Positions 7,823 to 16,252 of a stretch of DNA of 64,000 nt are shown here, piece after piece (positions within the stretch are counted from its first letter, which is position 1; every line of letters starts with the position of its first letter). The notes beneath the pieces were generated by a model that worked only from the letters and a program-made list of their open reading frames with translations, did not search any database and had not been told where the DNA came from. This DNA comes from Brachybacterium faecium DSM 4810 (GTDB lineage: Bacteria > Actinomycetota > Actinomycetes > Actinomycetales > Dermabacteraceae): NCBI GenBank assembly GCA_000023405.1, contig CP001643.1:248001-312000 (forward strand), given 5' to 3'. The position numbers and the translations under genes were made by a program.

Positions 7823-9199
7823 TCAGAGCGGGGGCAGGCCCAGGTTCTCGCGCAGGGTCGGGCCGGCGTACTCGGCCGGATACACGCCCCGCTCCTGCAG
7901 GCGCGGGATCAGGTGGTCGACGATGTCGTCCAGGCCCGAGGGGATCAGCCAGGGGGTGATGTTCAGACCGTCGATCGCGCCCAGCCGTGCGAACTCCACG
8001 AGGCGCTCCGCGACCGCGTCGTAGCTGCCGGTGAAGGTGCCGCGACGGGCCCCGGCCCGTGCCCGGGCGAACTCGAGGATCGACTGGCCCTTCTCCGCGG
8101 CCTCCTCGCGCCAGGCGCGGGTGAGCTCCTCCGCCTTCGCGAACTGGAAGCCGGCGCCGCGGGTGACCCCGGATTCCACCACCTCCGGCGGCACGTCCGG
8201 CAGCGGGCCGTCCGGGTCGAAGTCGGAGAGGTCCCGGCCCCAGTACTGCTCGAGCAGGGCGATCGCCTGCTCGGGTCCGATCTGCAGGTCTCGCACCCAG
8301 TGCACCTTCTCCTCGGCCTCCGCCTCGGTGGGGGCGAGGATGATCTCCGCGCCGGGCAGGATCTTCACGCTTCCCGGGTCGCGGCCCGCGGCGACGGTGC
8401 GCTCGACGATGGAGCGGCGGAACTCGGCCGCGGTCTCGAGGGTGCCGTGCGGGGAGAAGACGACGTCCGCGCTGCGGGCGGCGAAGTCCTGCCCAGCGGG
8501 GGAGGCCCCGGCCTGGAACAGCACGGGCCGGCCCTGCGCGGAGCGGGGCAGATCGCCCTGGGCGCGCACCGAGTAGTGGGCGCCCTCGTGCGCGATCCGC
8601 TCCCCGCGCCAGTACTGCTCGGCCACCCGCACGAAGGCCCCGGCGTGGGTGTAGCGGTCGGCGTGGTCGAGATAGCCGCCGCGGCGGAAGTTCTCCCCGG
8701 TCCAGGCGTTGTCCGTGGTGACGATGTTCCAGCCGGCGCGGCCCCCGGAGAGCAGGTCCAGGGTCTGCAGCCGCCGCGCGAGGTCCACCGGGTCGTTGTA
8801 GGTGGTGTTCTGCGTGGCGACCAGGCCGATGTTCTCGGTGACGCCGGCGAGCGCGGCGAGCAGGGTCTGCGCGTCCGGCCGACCGGCCACGTCGAGCTCG
8901 AAGGGCACGCCGCGGTGCTCACGCAGCCGCAGCCCCTCGCCGAGGAAGAACGCGGCGAAGCGTCCCCGCTCCGCGGCGCGGGCCAGCGATGCGAAGGACT
9001 CCCACGCCACCTGGTCGCCGCTGGAGGGCAGGCGCCAGATCGTCGAGGAGTTCACACCCTGGAAGAACACGCCGAAGGCGAGCTGCCCGGTGGGGGTGTG
9101 CGCGGGATGGAGCGGATGCTCGGCCGGGCCGGTGGCGAGCGCCGCGGCCTCGGGCGAGAGCGGCGCGTCGTTGCGGAGGATGGAGGGGGCGGTGGTCAT
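7823..9199 (-). CDS. NtaA/SnaA/DszA-type flavin-dependent monooxygenase
   Basis: 458 aa, luciferase-like (LLM) flavin monooxygenase. The long form with LAFGVFFQGVNSSTIWRLP, TLDLLSGGRAGWNIVTT and YTHAGAFVRVAEQYW is characteristic of the NtaA/SnaA/SoxA/DszA group, which uses reduced FMN made by a partner reductase to oxygenate N- or S-containing compounds. Last gene of a five-gene operon starting at 13329 and overlapping the preceding monooxygenase by 4 bp. Together with a PAAT importer this resembles the Bacillus ytmI-type S-alkyl-cysteine/cystine utilisation arrangement (inference). Confidence 0.9.
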   Translation of the reverse strand: MTTAPSILRNDAPLSPEAAALATGPAEHPLHPAHTPTGQLAFGVFFQGVNSSTIWRLPSSGDQVAWESFASLARAAERGRFAAFFLGEGLRLREHRGVPFELDVAGRPDAQTLLAALAGVTENIGLVATQNTTYNDPVDLARRLQTLDLLSGGRAGWNIVTTDNAWTGENFRRGGYLDHADRYTHAGAFVRVAEQYWRGERIAHEGAHYSVRAQGDLPRSAQGRPVLFQAGASPAGQDFAARSADVVFSPHGTLETAAEFRRSIVERTVAAGRDPGSVKILPGAEIILAPTEAEAEEKVHWVRDLQIGPEQAIALLEQYWGRDLSDFDPDGPLPDVPPEVVESGVTRGAGFQFAKAEELTRAWREEAAEKGQSILEFARARAGARRGTFTGSYDAVAERLVEFARLGAIDGLNITPWLIPSGLDDIVDHLIPRLQERGVYPAEYAGPTLRENLGLPPL

Positions 9200-10284
9200 G
9201 CGGACTCCTCAGGGGCGAGGCGGGCGCGGTCGCTGCGCCGCGCGGGATCGAGGCGGAAGGGCACGGGCGGCAGGCCCAGCTGGGAGCGCAGCGATGCGTG
9301 CTGTCGCGGCAGGGGCGCGATGAGGCCGCGGGCCCGCAGATCGGCCGCGAGCTGCGCGACCGTGCCGAGCGGATCCGCCTCCAGGTCCAGGCCCACCAGG
9401 CGCACGAGCCGGACCGTGCCGGCCGTGCCGGTCGCCGCCCCATCGGCCCCGACGGCCGCTGCGCCGTCGGCACGGTCGGCGCCATCGGCTCCGTCGGCCG
9501 CGTCAGTCGTCGCTCCGTCGGCCGCGGCCCTGCCGACCCCGTCGGCGCGGGCGGCCTCGATCCGGGCCGCGAGCTGCTTCGCGCGGGCACCGCCGGAGAC
9601 GTCCAGGTCCAGCACCCGCCCATCGGCCAGCTCGCCGCGCACGCGCTCGCCGACGGCGGCGCGGTCGGTGTCCGCCACCAGCGCGGGCAGCAGCCCCTGC
9701 GGGGAGCGGGGCGTGATCGCGGGGCCGCGCACGGAGAAGGTCTCCGTCTCGATGTCCGTGTACTGCAGGCGCGCGGCGTCCACGTACACGCCGCGCTCGG
9801 TGTCCCGCACCACCGCATCGGGCGCCCAGGAGTCCCACACGCGGCGCGCGGCGACGAGCACGTCGGCCGCCTCCCGCGCCGTGGCCTCCAGCCCCAGCAC
9901 GGTGCGACCCACCGCCGCGGCGACGGCCGGGTCCGTCTCCGCCTGGAGCAGCCAGCCGGCGCGGCCGTGGCTGATGTGGTCGAGGCTCATCAGCTGCGTG
10001 GCCAGGTGGAACGGCTCCACGTAGATCGCGTCGGTGCGCGGCAGCAGACCGATCGTGCTGGTCAGCGGGGCGAGATGGGCGGCGACATGGATCGGGTGCA
10101 GGCCGCCGTCGCTCAGCGTCAGCGCGCCGGCGCCGGCCTCCTCGAGCCCGCGGGCGAGCTCCGCGAGGCCGCCGGGCAGGGAGGGGTCGGTGACCAGGTC
10201 GACGGCGAGGACGGGCAGCGGCCCGGCGGGGTCGGCGCCCCGGGGGCGGGCCGCGGGGACGGGGTTCACGACGGTGGTGCTCAC
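9196..10284 (-). CDS. second LLM flavin-dependent oxidoreductase
   Basis: 362 aa from a GTG start that overlaps the stop of the binding-protein gene (GTGA). LLM-type features: LPVLAVDLVTDPSLPGGLAEL at the N-terminus, HPIHVAAHLAPLTSTIGLLP, EPFHLATQLMSLDHISHGRA and GWLLQAE. An Ala-Asp-Gly-rich insertion of about 45 residues (DNA about 9421-9560) interrupts the C-terminal part and is unlike normal family members. It probably works with the adjacent NtaA-type enzyme on a compound brought in by the operon's transporter. Confidence 0.85.
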   Translation of the reverse strand: MSTTVVNPVPAARPRGADPAGPLPVLAVDLVTDPSLPGGLAELARGLEEAGAGALTLSDGGLHPIHVAAHLAPLTSTIGLLPRTDAIYVEPFHLATQLMSLDHISHGRAGWLLQAETDPAVAAAVGRTVLGLEATAREAADVLVAARRVWDSWAPDAVVRDTERGVYVDAARLQYTDIETETFSVRGPAITPRSPQGLLPALVADTDRAAVGERVRGELADGRVLDLDVSGGARAKQLAARIEAARADGVGRAAADGATTDAADGADGADRADGAAAVGADGAATGTAGTVRLVRLVGLDLEADPLGTVAQLAADLRARGLIAPLPRQHASLRSQLGLPPVPFRLDPARRSDRARLAPEESA

Positions 10285-11327
10285 GGGGTCTCCTCGGTGT
10301 GGACGCGGGACTCGGTCAGGGCCTCTTCGCTCAGCTGCCAGCGTTCGAGCACCTGCGCGTAGGTGCCGTCGGCGATCAGGGCGTTCAGGGCCGCCGCGTA
10401 CGGCTCGGCGAGGCCGCTGCCGCGCGCGAAGGTCCCGGCGACGAGGGTCTCGTCGGGCCAGCCGGCGTTGATCCGGCCCTGCAGCTCGAAGTCGTCGCGG
10501 CGGGCGGCGATGAAGCTCAGGGAGGCGAAGGGGGAGAGGTAGCCGTCGATCCGGCCGGAGCCCAGGGCGAGCAGGGTGTCCGCGTCGGTCGAGTAGTTCT
10601 TCAGCTGGGCCGGCTCCTTGCCCTCGGCCTCCAGCTCCGCGTTCCAGTCCAGCAGGATCCGCTCCTGGTTGGTGGCGTTGCCGACGGCGATGAGGCGTCC
10701 GCTGAGGGAGTCGGGGTCCTCCAGCCAGAACTCCGCCCCCTCCTTCACCAGGAAGCTCATGTAGGCGGCACGGTAGGAGGCGAAGTCGAACTTCTCCAGA
10801 CGCTCGGCGTTGACGCCGATGTTCGCGTGGACCGCGTCGAACTCCCCGGCCTCGAGCTTCAGCGGCCAGTTCTCCCAGGTGGTGAGCTTCAGCTCGAACT
10901 CGAGACCGAGCTTGTCCGCCACGATCCGGGCGATGTCGATCTCGGAGCCGATGTAGGTCTGGTTGTCGTCGGCGAGGAAGGACAGCGGCGCGCTGCTGGT
11001 GCCGTTGATGCCCACCCGCAGCACGCCGGAGTCGGCGATCTCGGGCGGCAGCAGCGCGGCGATCTCCTCGTCGGCGGTGGCGCGGATCAGCTCCTGCGTG
11101 CCGGAGGTGTCGATGCCGCTGTCGCTCTCGCCGCCCCCGTCGGAGGCTCCGGAGCCGCCGCTGCCGGAGGCGGCGGGCGCCGGGTCGGAGCAGGCCGCGA
11201 GCAGGGCGGCGGGCAGCAGCAGGCCGGAGGCGGCCAGGGCGCGGCGGGTCAGGCGGGGCCCGGTGGGCCGACGGGTCGCGGGCGCGGCGGCGGAGGCCGG
11301 GCGCGAGGGCGGGGGAAGGGCGGTCAT
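10281..11327 (-). CDS. amino-acid-type ABC transporter substrate-binding lipoprotein
   Basis: 348 aa. The N-terminus has RLTRRALAASG followed by a hydrophobic stretch and a lipobox LLAAC, so it is a lipoprotein, with twin Arg suggestive of Tat export. After a Ser/Gly-rich tether comes the family 3 solute-binding domain: SGVLRVGINGTSSAPLSF, YIGSEIDIARIVADKLGLE, FDAVHANIGVNAERLEKFDF. It binds the extracellular substrate and delivers it to the permease at 12220-13329. It overlaps both neighbours by 4 bp. Confidence 0.93.
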   Translation of the reverse strand: MTALPPPSRPASAAAPATRRPTGPRLTRRALAASGLLLPAALLAACSDPAPAASGSGGSGASDGGGESDSGIDTSGTQELIRATADEEIAALLPPEIADSGVLRVGINGTSSAPLSFLADDNQTYIGSEIDIARIVADKLGLEFELKLTTWENWPLKLEAGEFDAVHANIGVNAERLEKFDFASYRAAYMSFLVKEGAEFWLEDPDSLSGRLIAVGNATNQERILLDWNAELEAEGKEPAQLKNYSTDADTLLALGSGRIDGYLSPFASLSFIAARRDDFELQGRINAGWPDETLVAGTFARGSGLAEPYAAALNALIADGTYAQVLERWQLSEEALTESRVHTEETP

Positions 11328-12223
11328 GAAGGATCCTCGGGGTGATGGAGAGGCAGGTCAGGCGTGGTGGTGGAGAGGTCCGACGGCGGCCCGGCGTCGG
11401 TGCGGACCCGTTGCAGGAAGGCGCGGGTGCGGTCGTGGCGCGGGCGGTCCAGGACCTCTGCGGGCGGGCCCTGCTCGACGATCCGGCCGCGGTCCATGAA
11501 CACCACGGTGTCGGCGACGTCGCGCGCGAAGGGGATCTCGTGGGTGACGATCACGAGCGTGGTGCCGGCGCGGGCGAGCGAGCGGATCACCTCGAGCACC
11601 TCCTCGACCAGCTCGGGGTCCAGGGCGCTCGTGGGCTCGTCGAACAGCAGCACCTTCGGGTCGAGGGCGAGGGCCCGGGCGATCGCGACCCGCTGCTGCT
11701 GCCCGCCGGAGAGCTGGCGCGGATAGGCCTCGGTCTTGTCCGACAGGCCCACCAGCGCGAGCAGCTCACGAGCTCGGGCCTCCGCCCGCCGGCGCGGGAT
11801 GCCGAGGGCGCGCCGCGGCGCCTCGACGACGTTCGCCAGCGCCGTCATGTGGGCGAAGAGGTTGAAGCTCTGGAACACCATGCCGATGGCGGTGCGCTGG
11901 CGCAGCACCTCCCGCTCGTGCAGCTCGTGCAGCAGGTCCCCGTCGCGGCGGTACCCGATCACCTCGCCGTCCACGCTGATCAGACCCTGCGTGACGGGTT
12001 CGAGGTGGTTGATCGAGCGCAGCAGCGTGGACTTGCCCGAGCCGGAGGGGCCCAGGATCACGGTGACCGAGCCGGGCTCGATCCGCAGGTCGATGCCGCG
12101 CAGCACCTCGAGGTCGCCGAAGGACTTGTGGACGCCGCGGATCTCGACCAGGCCGCCGGTCGGTGCCGCGGCAGGGGCGGGACGGGGTGCGCGCTCGCGG
12201 CGCAGCAGGGTGGACAGGCTCAT
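11324..12223 (-). CDS. polar amino acid ABC transporter ATP-binding protein
   Basis: 299 aa from the ATG at 12223, which overlaps the permease stop (ATGA). Walker A GPSGSGKST, Q-loop MVFQSFNLFAHMT, signature LSGGQQQRVAIARAL, Walker B VLLFDEPTSALDPE and switch His in VIVTHEI are all intact. The FNLF and AHMT pattern is typical of GlnQ/HisP-type ATPases. It has a 25-residue basic N-terminal extension and a His/Pro-rich tail. It energises import with the permease and binding lipoprotein. Confidence 0.95.
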   Translation of the reverse strand: MSLSTLLRRERAPRPAPAAAPTGGLVEIRGVHKSFGDLEVLRGIDLRIEPGSVTVILGPSGSGKSTLLRSINHLEPVTQGLISVDGEVIGYRRDGDLLHELHEREVLRQRTAIGMVFQSFNLFAHMTALANVVEAPRRALGIPRRRAEARARELLALVGLSDKTEAYPRQLSGGQQQRVAIARALALDPKVLLFDEPTSALDPELVEEVLEVIRSLARAGTTLVIVTHEIPFARDVADTVVFMDRGRIVEQGPPAEVLDRPRHDRTRAFLQRVRTDAGPPSDLSTTTPDLPLHHPEDPS

Positions 12224-13329
12224 GCGGGGGCTCCCGTCGGGGTGGGGCGCCGGCGGCCCAGGCGGGCGCGCAGCGACTGCAGCGGGGTGGGAGGCAGGGT
12301 GCGCAGGGCTCCCTTGGAGAAGTGGCGCTCGATGTAGTACTGGCCGACGGACAGCGCCGAGGTGATCACCACGTACCAGAGCGTCGCGACCAGCAGCATC
12401 GGCAGCACCTGCTGGGTGCGGCCGTAGATCAGCTGGACGGTGAAGAACAGCTCGGCATGGGCGAGGACGTACACGATCGAGGTGCCCTTGACCAGGCCGA
12501 TGATCTCGTTGAACGCGGGAGGCAGGATCGCCCGCATCGCCTGCGGCAGCACGATCCGCAGCGAGCGGTCGCGGGCGGGGATGCCCAGCGCGCTGGCGGC
12601 CTCCAGCTGCCCCTGGTCCACGGAGAGGATGCCGCCGCGGATCAGCTCGGCGGCGTAGGCGGCCTGGTGCAGCCCGAGCCCGAGGATCGCCGCGAGCATC
12701 GGGGTCATCAGATCGCTCGTGCGGGCCTCGAAGAAGGTCGCGCCGGTGAACGGGATCCCGAGGCTCACCTGCTCGTACAGGTAGCCGAGGTTGTACCAGA
12801 GCAGCAGCTGCACCAGCAGCGGCGTGGAACGGAAGACCCAGGAGAAGGTCCAGCTCACGCCGGAGATCAGCGAGGACTTCGACAGCCGCATGAGGGCGAG
12901 CACGAGGCCCAGGCCGAAGCCGATCGCACCGGCCGCGGCGGTGAGCCGCAGCGTCTCCAGCAGGCCGCGGATGATCGATTCCGCGAAGAACCACTGCGCC
13001 ACCACGCCCCACTCCCAGCGCGGGTTGGTGACGAAGGAATACAGCACCACGAGCACCGCGAGGCCGACGAGGAGCGCGAGCACCAGCCGGCCCGGGTGCT
13101 TGGCCGGGACCACGCGCAGGTGGGAGAGGTCCTCGGCGGGCGGCTCAGGGGCGTGCGCGGCGGGCGCCGACCCGTCGGCGGCGGAGGCGTCAGCGGTCGG
13201 CCCGTCGGCCGATGCGTCCGGGCGGGGGCACGACATCTCCTGCCGTCCCGTCGCCGGGGCGCGGTCGAGGGCCGCAGCGGCCTCCGGGGGGCGGCGGTCG
13301 GTCTCGGGGGAGACGACGGAGGAGGTCAT
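12220..13329 (-). CDS. polar amino acid ABC transporter permease
   Basis: 369 aa, first gene of the operon. An N-terminal low-complexity tail of about 95 residues rich in Ala, Asp, Ser and Pro precedes a membrane segment (LVLALLVGLAVLVVLYSF) and the HisM/GlnP-type permease domain (GLLETLRLTAAAGAIGFGLG; EAA-type loop near YAAELIRGGILSVDQGQLEAA). The tail is unusual for the family. A sigma-70-like promoter lies upstream (13389-13416). The three transporter genes and two monooxygenases downstream all overlap by 4 bp. Confidence 0.92.
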   Translation of the reverse strand: MTSSVVSPETDRRPPEAAAALDRAPATGRQEMSCPRPDASADGPTADASAADGSAPAAHAPEPPAEDLSHLRVVPAKHPGRLVLALLVGLAVLVVLYSFVTNPRWEWGVVAQWFFAESIIRGLLETLRLTAAAGAIGFGLGLVLALMRLSKSSLISGVSWTFSWVFRSTPLLVQLLLWYNLGYLYEQVSLGIPFTGATFFEARTSDLMTPMLAAILGLGLHQAAYAAELIRGGILSVDQGQLEAASALGIPARDRSLRIVLPQAMRAILPPAFNEIIGLVKGTSIVYVLAHAELFFTVQLIYGRTQQVLPMLLVATLWYVVITSALSVGQYYIERHFSKGALRTLPPTPLQSLRARLGRRRPTPTGAPA

Positions 13330-13388
13330 GAGGTGCCTTCCGTGACGGGACGTGAACCGGCGAGCGGTCCTGGCTTGCAGGAGCCGAC

Positions 13389-13416
13389 GCTATAAGCGAA
13401 TCTAATGGACATGCAA
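13389..13416 (-). promoter_or_regulatory. sigma-70-type promoter of the importer-monooxygenase operon
   Basis: Minus strand: TTGCAT (13416-13411), 16-bp spacer, TATAGC (13394-13389). It would start transcription about 50 nt before the permease ATG at 13329. The divergent gene's start codon lies at 13477, so the 147-bp intergenic region carries both promoters. The sequence is AT-richer than its surroundings. Confidence 0.55.
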
Positions 13417-13476
13417 GGTGGCGGCTATGACCCGTCATGGAGCGACACAGAAGCACCTCAGAAGGGACCCCGACGG

Positions 13477-16080
13477 ATGACCTCTCGGATCAGCCCGGCG
13501 CGCACACGCCTCGTCCTCGTCGGCGGCGGACCCCGTGCGATCGGCGTCCTCGAGCGCCTCGGCGCGAGCGCCGCCCAGCCCGCCGCGGCCGAACGCCTCG
13601 CGCGCACCCCGCTGCACGTGGACATCGTCGACCCGCACATGCCCGGCGCCGGCCGGATCTGGCGGGCCCACGAGAGCCCGCTGCTGCTGATGAACTCCCG
13701 GGCGGCGGACGTCTCCATCCACCCCGACGAGACCGTGGACTGCGAGGGCCCCGTCCGCACCGGACCCTCGCTCGCCGAATGGGCCGAGGGGATCCGGCGC
13801 GGCACCATCGCCGCCCCCACCGCCGGCACCGAGCGGCTCGCCGAGATCGAAGCGCTGCAGCCCACCGACTTCGCGAGCCGCCGCGTGCAGGCGCTCTACC
13901 TCGAGTGGTTCTTCGGGCAGGTCCTCGCGGCGCTGCCCAGCACCGTCTCGGTCGCCGTGCACCGCACCACCGCCACCGCCGTGCGCTCCGCCGACGGCGT
14001 GCGCCCCGCTGCCGCCGTGGGCCCCGCCGACGGCACCGCCTGGACGGTCGAGCTCGAGGACCGGGCGCCGCTGCACGCGGATCTGCTGCTGCTCGCCGCC
14101 GGGCACACCGACTCCCGACCCTCGGCCGAGCGCCATCAGCTGGCCGTCTTCGCCCGCCGCCACGGCGGCACCTACCTCGCGCCGTCACAGGCCTCCGACG
14201 CGCAGCTGGACCTCCTCGCCCCGGGGCAGGACGTCATCGTGCGCGGCATGGGGCTGGCCTTCATCGACCTCATGGCCCTGCTCTCCGAGGGGCGCGGCGG
14301 CGTGTTCGAGCCCGCACCGCTGCCGGGAGACCCCGACCGGCTGAGCTACCGGCCCTCCGGGCGCGAGCCGCGGCTCTGGGTGGGCTCCCGCCGCGGCGTG
14401 CCGTACCACTCCAAGGTGCGCGACGAGGGCGCCCCGGCCGGCCCGGGCGACCTCGTGCACGTCACGGCCGAGAACCTGCGCGCCCGCGAGGACGCGCAGG
14501 GGCGCCTCGACTTCCGGGCCGACGTGGTGCCGCTGATCGCCGCCGAGATCCGCCGCTGGGTGCCGGGCGCCCCCTCCGCCGCCCCGGGGGAGGACCCGCT
14601 GGCATGGCTCGACGACCCGCTGTCCTGGCTCGAGGGGGAGGCGCATCCACAGGTCACCCGCGATGCGGTGGTGCGCCACATCGAGACCGATCTCCACGCC
14701 CGCACCCGCGGCGACGCCTCCTCCGCCCGGGCCCTGTTCCAGCTGCTGCTGCGCCTGCACGGGGTGCTCGTGGACCAGCTGCCCGCCACGCGCCTGCGCC
14801 CGGGAGCGCAGGGCGACTATCCGCGCTGGTGGCACTCGCTGTTCAGCTTCGTCGACTCCGGCCCGCCCCCGCACCGCCTCCACCAGCTGCTCGCGCTCGA
14901 GCGCGCCGGCGTGGTGCGCTTCCTGGGCCCGCGGGTGCAGGTGCGGGCCGAGGAGTCCACGGGCCGGTTCACCGCCCGCGGCGCCGCCGGCGCCCACGTC
15001 ACGGCCGACGCGCTGCTGGACGCCTTCCTGCCCGAGGCATCCCTGGTCGAGTCCACGAACCCGCTCCTGCGGGACCTCGTCACCGGCGGGTCCGCCGCCG
15101 TGGGCCGGGAATCCGCCGCCACGCCCGGGAGCCTCGAGGTCGATGCCCGCCACAGCGTGATCGGCCCCGACGGCACCGCCCGGCCGCGGCTCTGGGCCGT
15201 CGGCCCCTGGACCTCCGAGCTGCCCATCGGCGCCTTCGCCCGGCCCCACACCAACGCCCCCTGCCACCGCCGCAACGACGCCCTCGGGCGGGAGCTGCTG
15301 GAGGCGGCGCTGCGCCACGGCGAGGCGGCGGCGAGCCAGGGGGAGCGGGCCCCGAGCCAGGGCGCGGGAGCGCTGCGCCACGGCGAGACGGTGCTGCGCC
15401 ATGGCGAGACGGTGCGCCGCACCGGGCAGCCGGCGCGCCTGGGCGTGATGGGGCCGGGGAAGATCGGCCGCGCCCTGGCCCGCACCGCGCTGCGTCGCGG
15501 TCTCGAGGTGCGGGTCTCGGGCCGTGCCCCGGCCGCCGCGCTCGCCGCCGCCCTGCCCGGCGCACATCCCGTGGAGGTCGCGGAGCTCGCCTCCACCTGC
15601 GAGGTCGTCGCGATCACCGTGCCCCTGCACGTGGCGCTCACCCTCGACCCGGCCACCCTCCACGGCGCCGTGGTGATCGACGCGACCAACCCCTGGGGTG
15701 AGGCGGATGCCGCCGCCGTCGCGGCCGCTCGGCGCACGCTCGGCGACGCGGAGGGCCTGCTCTCCACCAGCGAGCTGCTCGCTGCGCACCTGCCGGGCGC
15801 ACGGGTGGTGAAGACCCTCAACCACATCGGGTATCACGACGTCGAGGATCAGGGCCGCGAGGGCGGTGACCCGCACCGCCGTGCCATCGCGCTGGCGGCG
15901 GACGATCCGCAGGCGGCCGACGCGGTCGCGGCGCTGCTGCACCGGATCGGCTTCGAGCCCGTGAGGGTGGGGACCCTCGCCGCGGGCCGTCAGCTCGAGC
16001 CGGGCGCCGGGCTGTTCGCAGGCTGGAGCACCTCCGAGGAGCTCAGCGAGCGCCGCCGCGAACTGGTGCGCGTGGCCTGA
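13477..16080 (+). CDS. FAD/NAD(P)-binding protein fused to an F420-reductase-like domain
   Basis: 867 aa with two domains. Residues 1-610 form a PF13454-type FAD/NAD(P)-binding protein: dinucleotide motif LVLVGGGPRAIGVLERL, then RIWRAHESPLLLMNSRA and VIVRGMGLAFIDLMALL. A repetitive linker (LRHGE units, 615-648) leads to residues 650-867, a Rossmann domain like NADP:F420 oxidoreductases (RLGVMGPGKIGRALARTALR; VVIDATNPWG; VVKTLNHIGYHD). The ATG at 13477 was chosen because upstream ATGs lie in the promoter region. It is divergent from the monooxygenase operon, so a redox partner role is plausible but unproven. Confidence 0.82.
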   Translation: MTSRISPARTRLVLVGGGPRAIGVLERLGASAAQPAAAERLARTPLHVDIVDPHMPGAGRIWRAHESPLLLMNSRAADVSIHPDETVDCEGPVRTGPSLAEWAEGIRRGTIAAPTAGTERLAEIEALQPTDFASRRVQALYLEWFFGQVLAALPSTVSVAVHRTTATAVRSADGVRPAAAVGPADGTAWTVELEDRAPLHADLLLLAAGHTDSRPSAERHQLAVFARRHGGTYLAPSQASDAQLDLLAPGQDVIVRGMGLAFIDLMALLSEGRGGVFEPAPLPGDPDRLSYRPSGREPRLWVGSRRGVPYHSKVRDEGAPAGPGDLVHVTAENLRAREDAQGRLDFRADVVPLIAAEIRRWVPGAPSAAPGEDPLAWLDDPLSWLEGEAHPQVTRDAVVRHIETDLHARTRGDASSARALFQLLLRLHGVLVDQLPATRLRPGAQGDYPRWWHSLFSFVDSGPPPHRLHQLLALERAGVVRFLGPRVQVRAEESTGRFTARGAAGAHVTADALLDAFLPEASLVESTNPLLRDLVTGGSAAVGRESAATPGSLEVDARHSVIGPDGTARPRLWAVGPWTSELPIGAFARPHTNAPCHRRNDALGRELLEAALRHGEAAASQGERAPSQGAGALRHGETVLRHGETVRRTGQPARLGVMGPGKIGRALARTALRRGLEVRVSGRAPAAALAAALPGAHPVEVAELASTCEVVAITVPLHVALTLDPATLHGAVVIDATNPWGEADAAAVAAARRTLGDAEGLLSTSELLAAHLPGARVVKTLNHIGYHDVEDQGREGGDPHRRAIALAADDPQAADAVAALLHRIGFEPVRVGTLAAGRQLEPGAGLFAGWSTSEELSERRRELVRVA

Positions 16081-16194
16081 ACCGGGCCACGGCGCATCGG
16101 CGCCGGGGTGCCGTCACCGTGCGGGGCCGGGCGAGCTGGTGCCCCGCAGCGGCCCTGGTCCCCGGGCCCCGGCGCATCGGCGTCGTGGCATCCA

Positions 16195-16252
16195 GTGGCG
16201 CTCTGCGAGCAGATCCCCGCCTATTCGGGGGCGTGTGCTGGCTGAGAGCCAC
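16195..16252. repeat. family B palindromic repeat, copy 1
   Basis: Imperfect palindrome centred near 16224 between two convergent genes. Its right half, GTGTGCTGGCTGAGAGCCAC, matches the right half of the element at 36494-36552, and its left half (GTGGCGCTCTGCGAGCAG) is the partial complement. The sulP stop codon (16221) lies at the centre, so the last residues of SulP are encoded by the repeat. It may serve as a bidirectional terminator. Confidence 0.6.
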
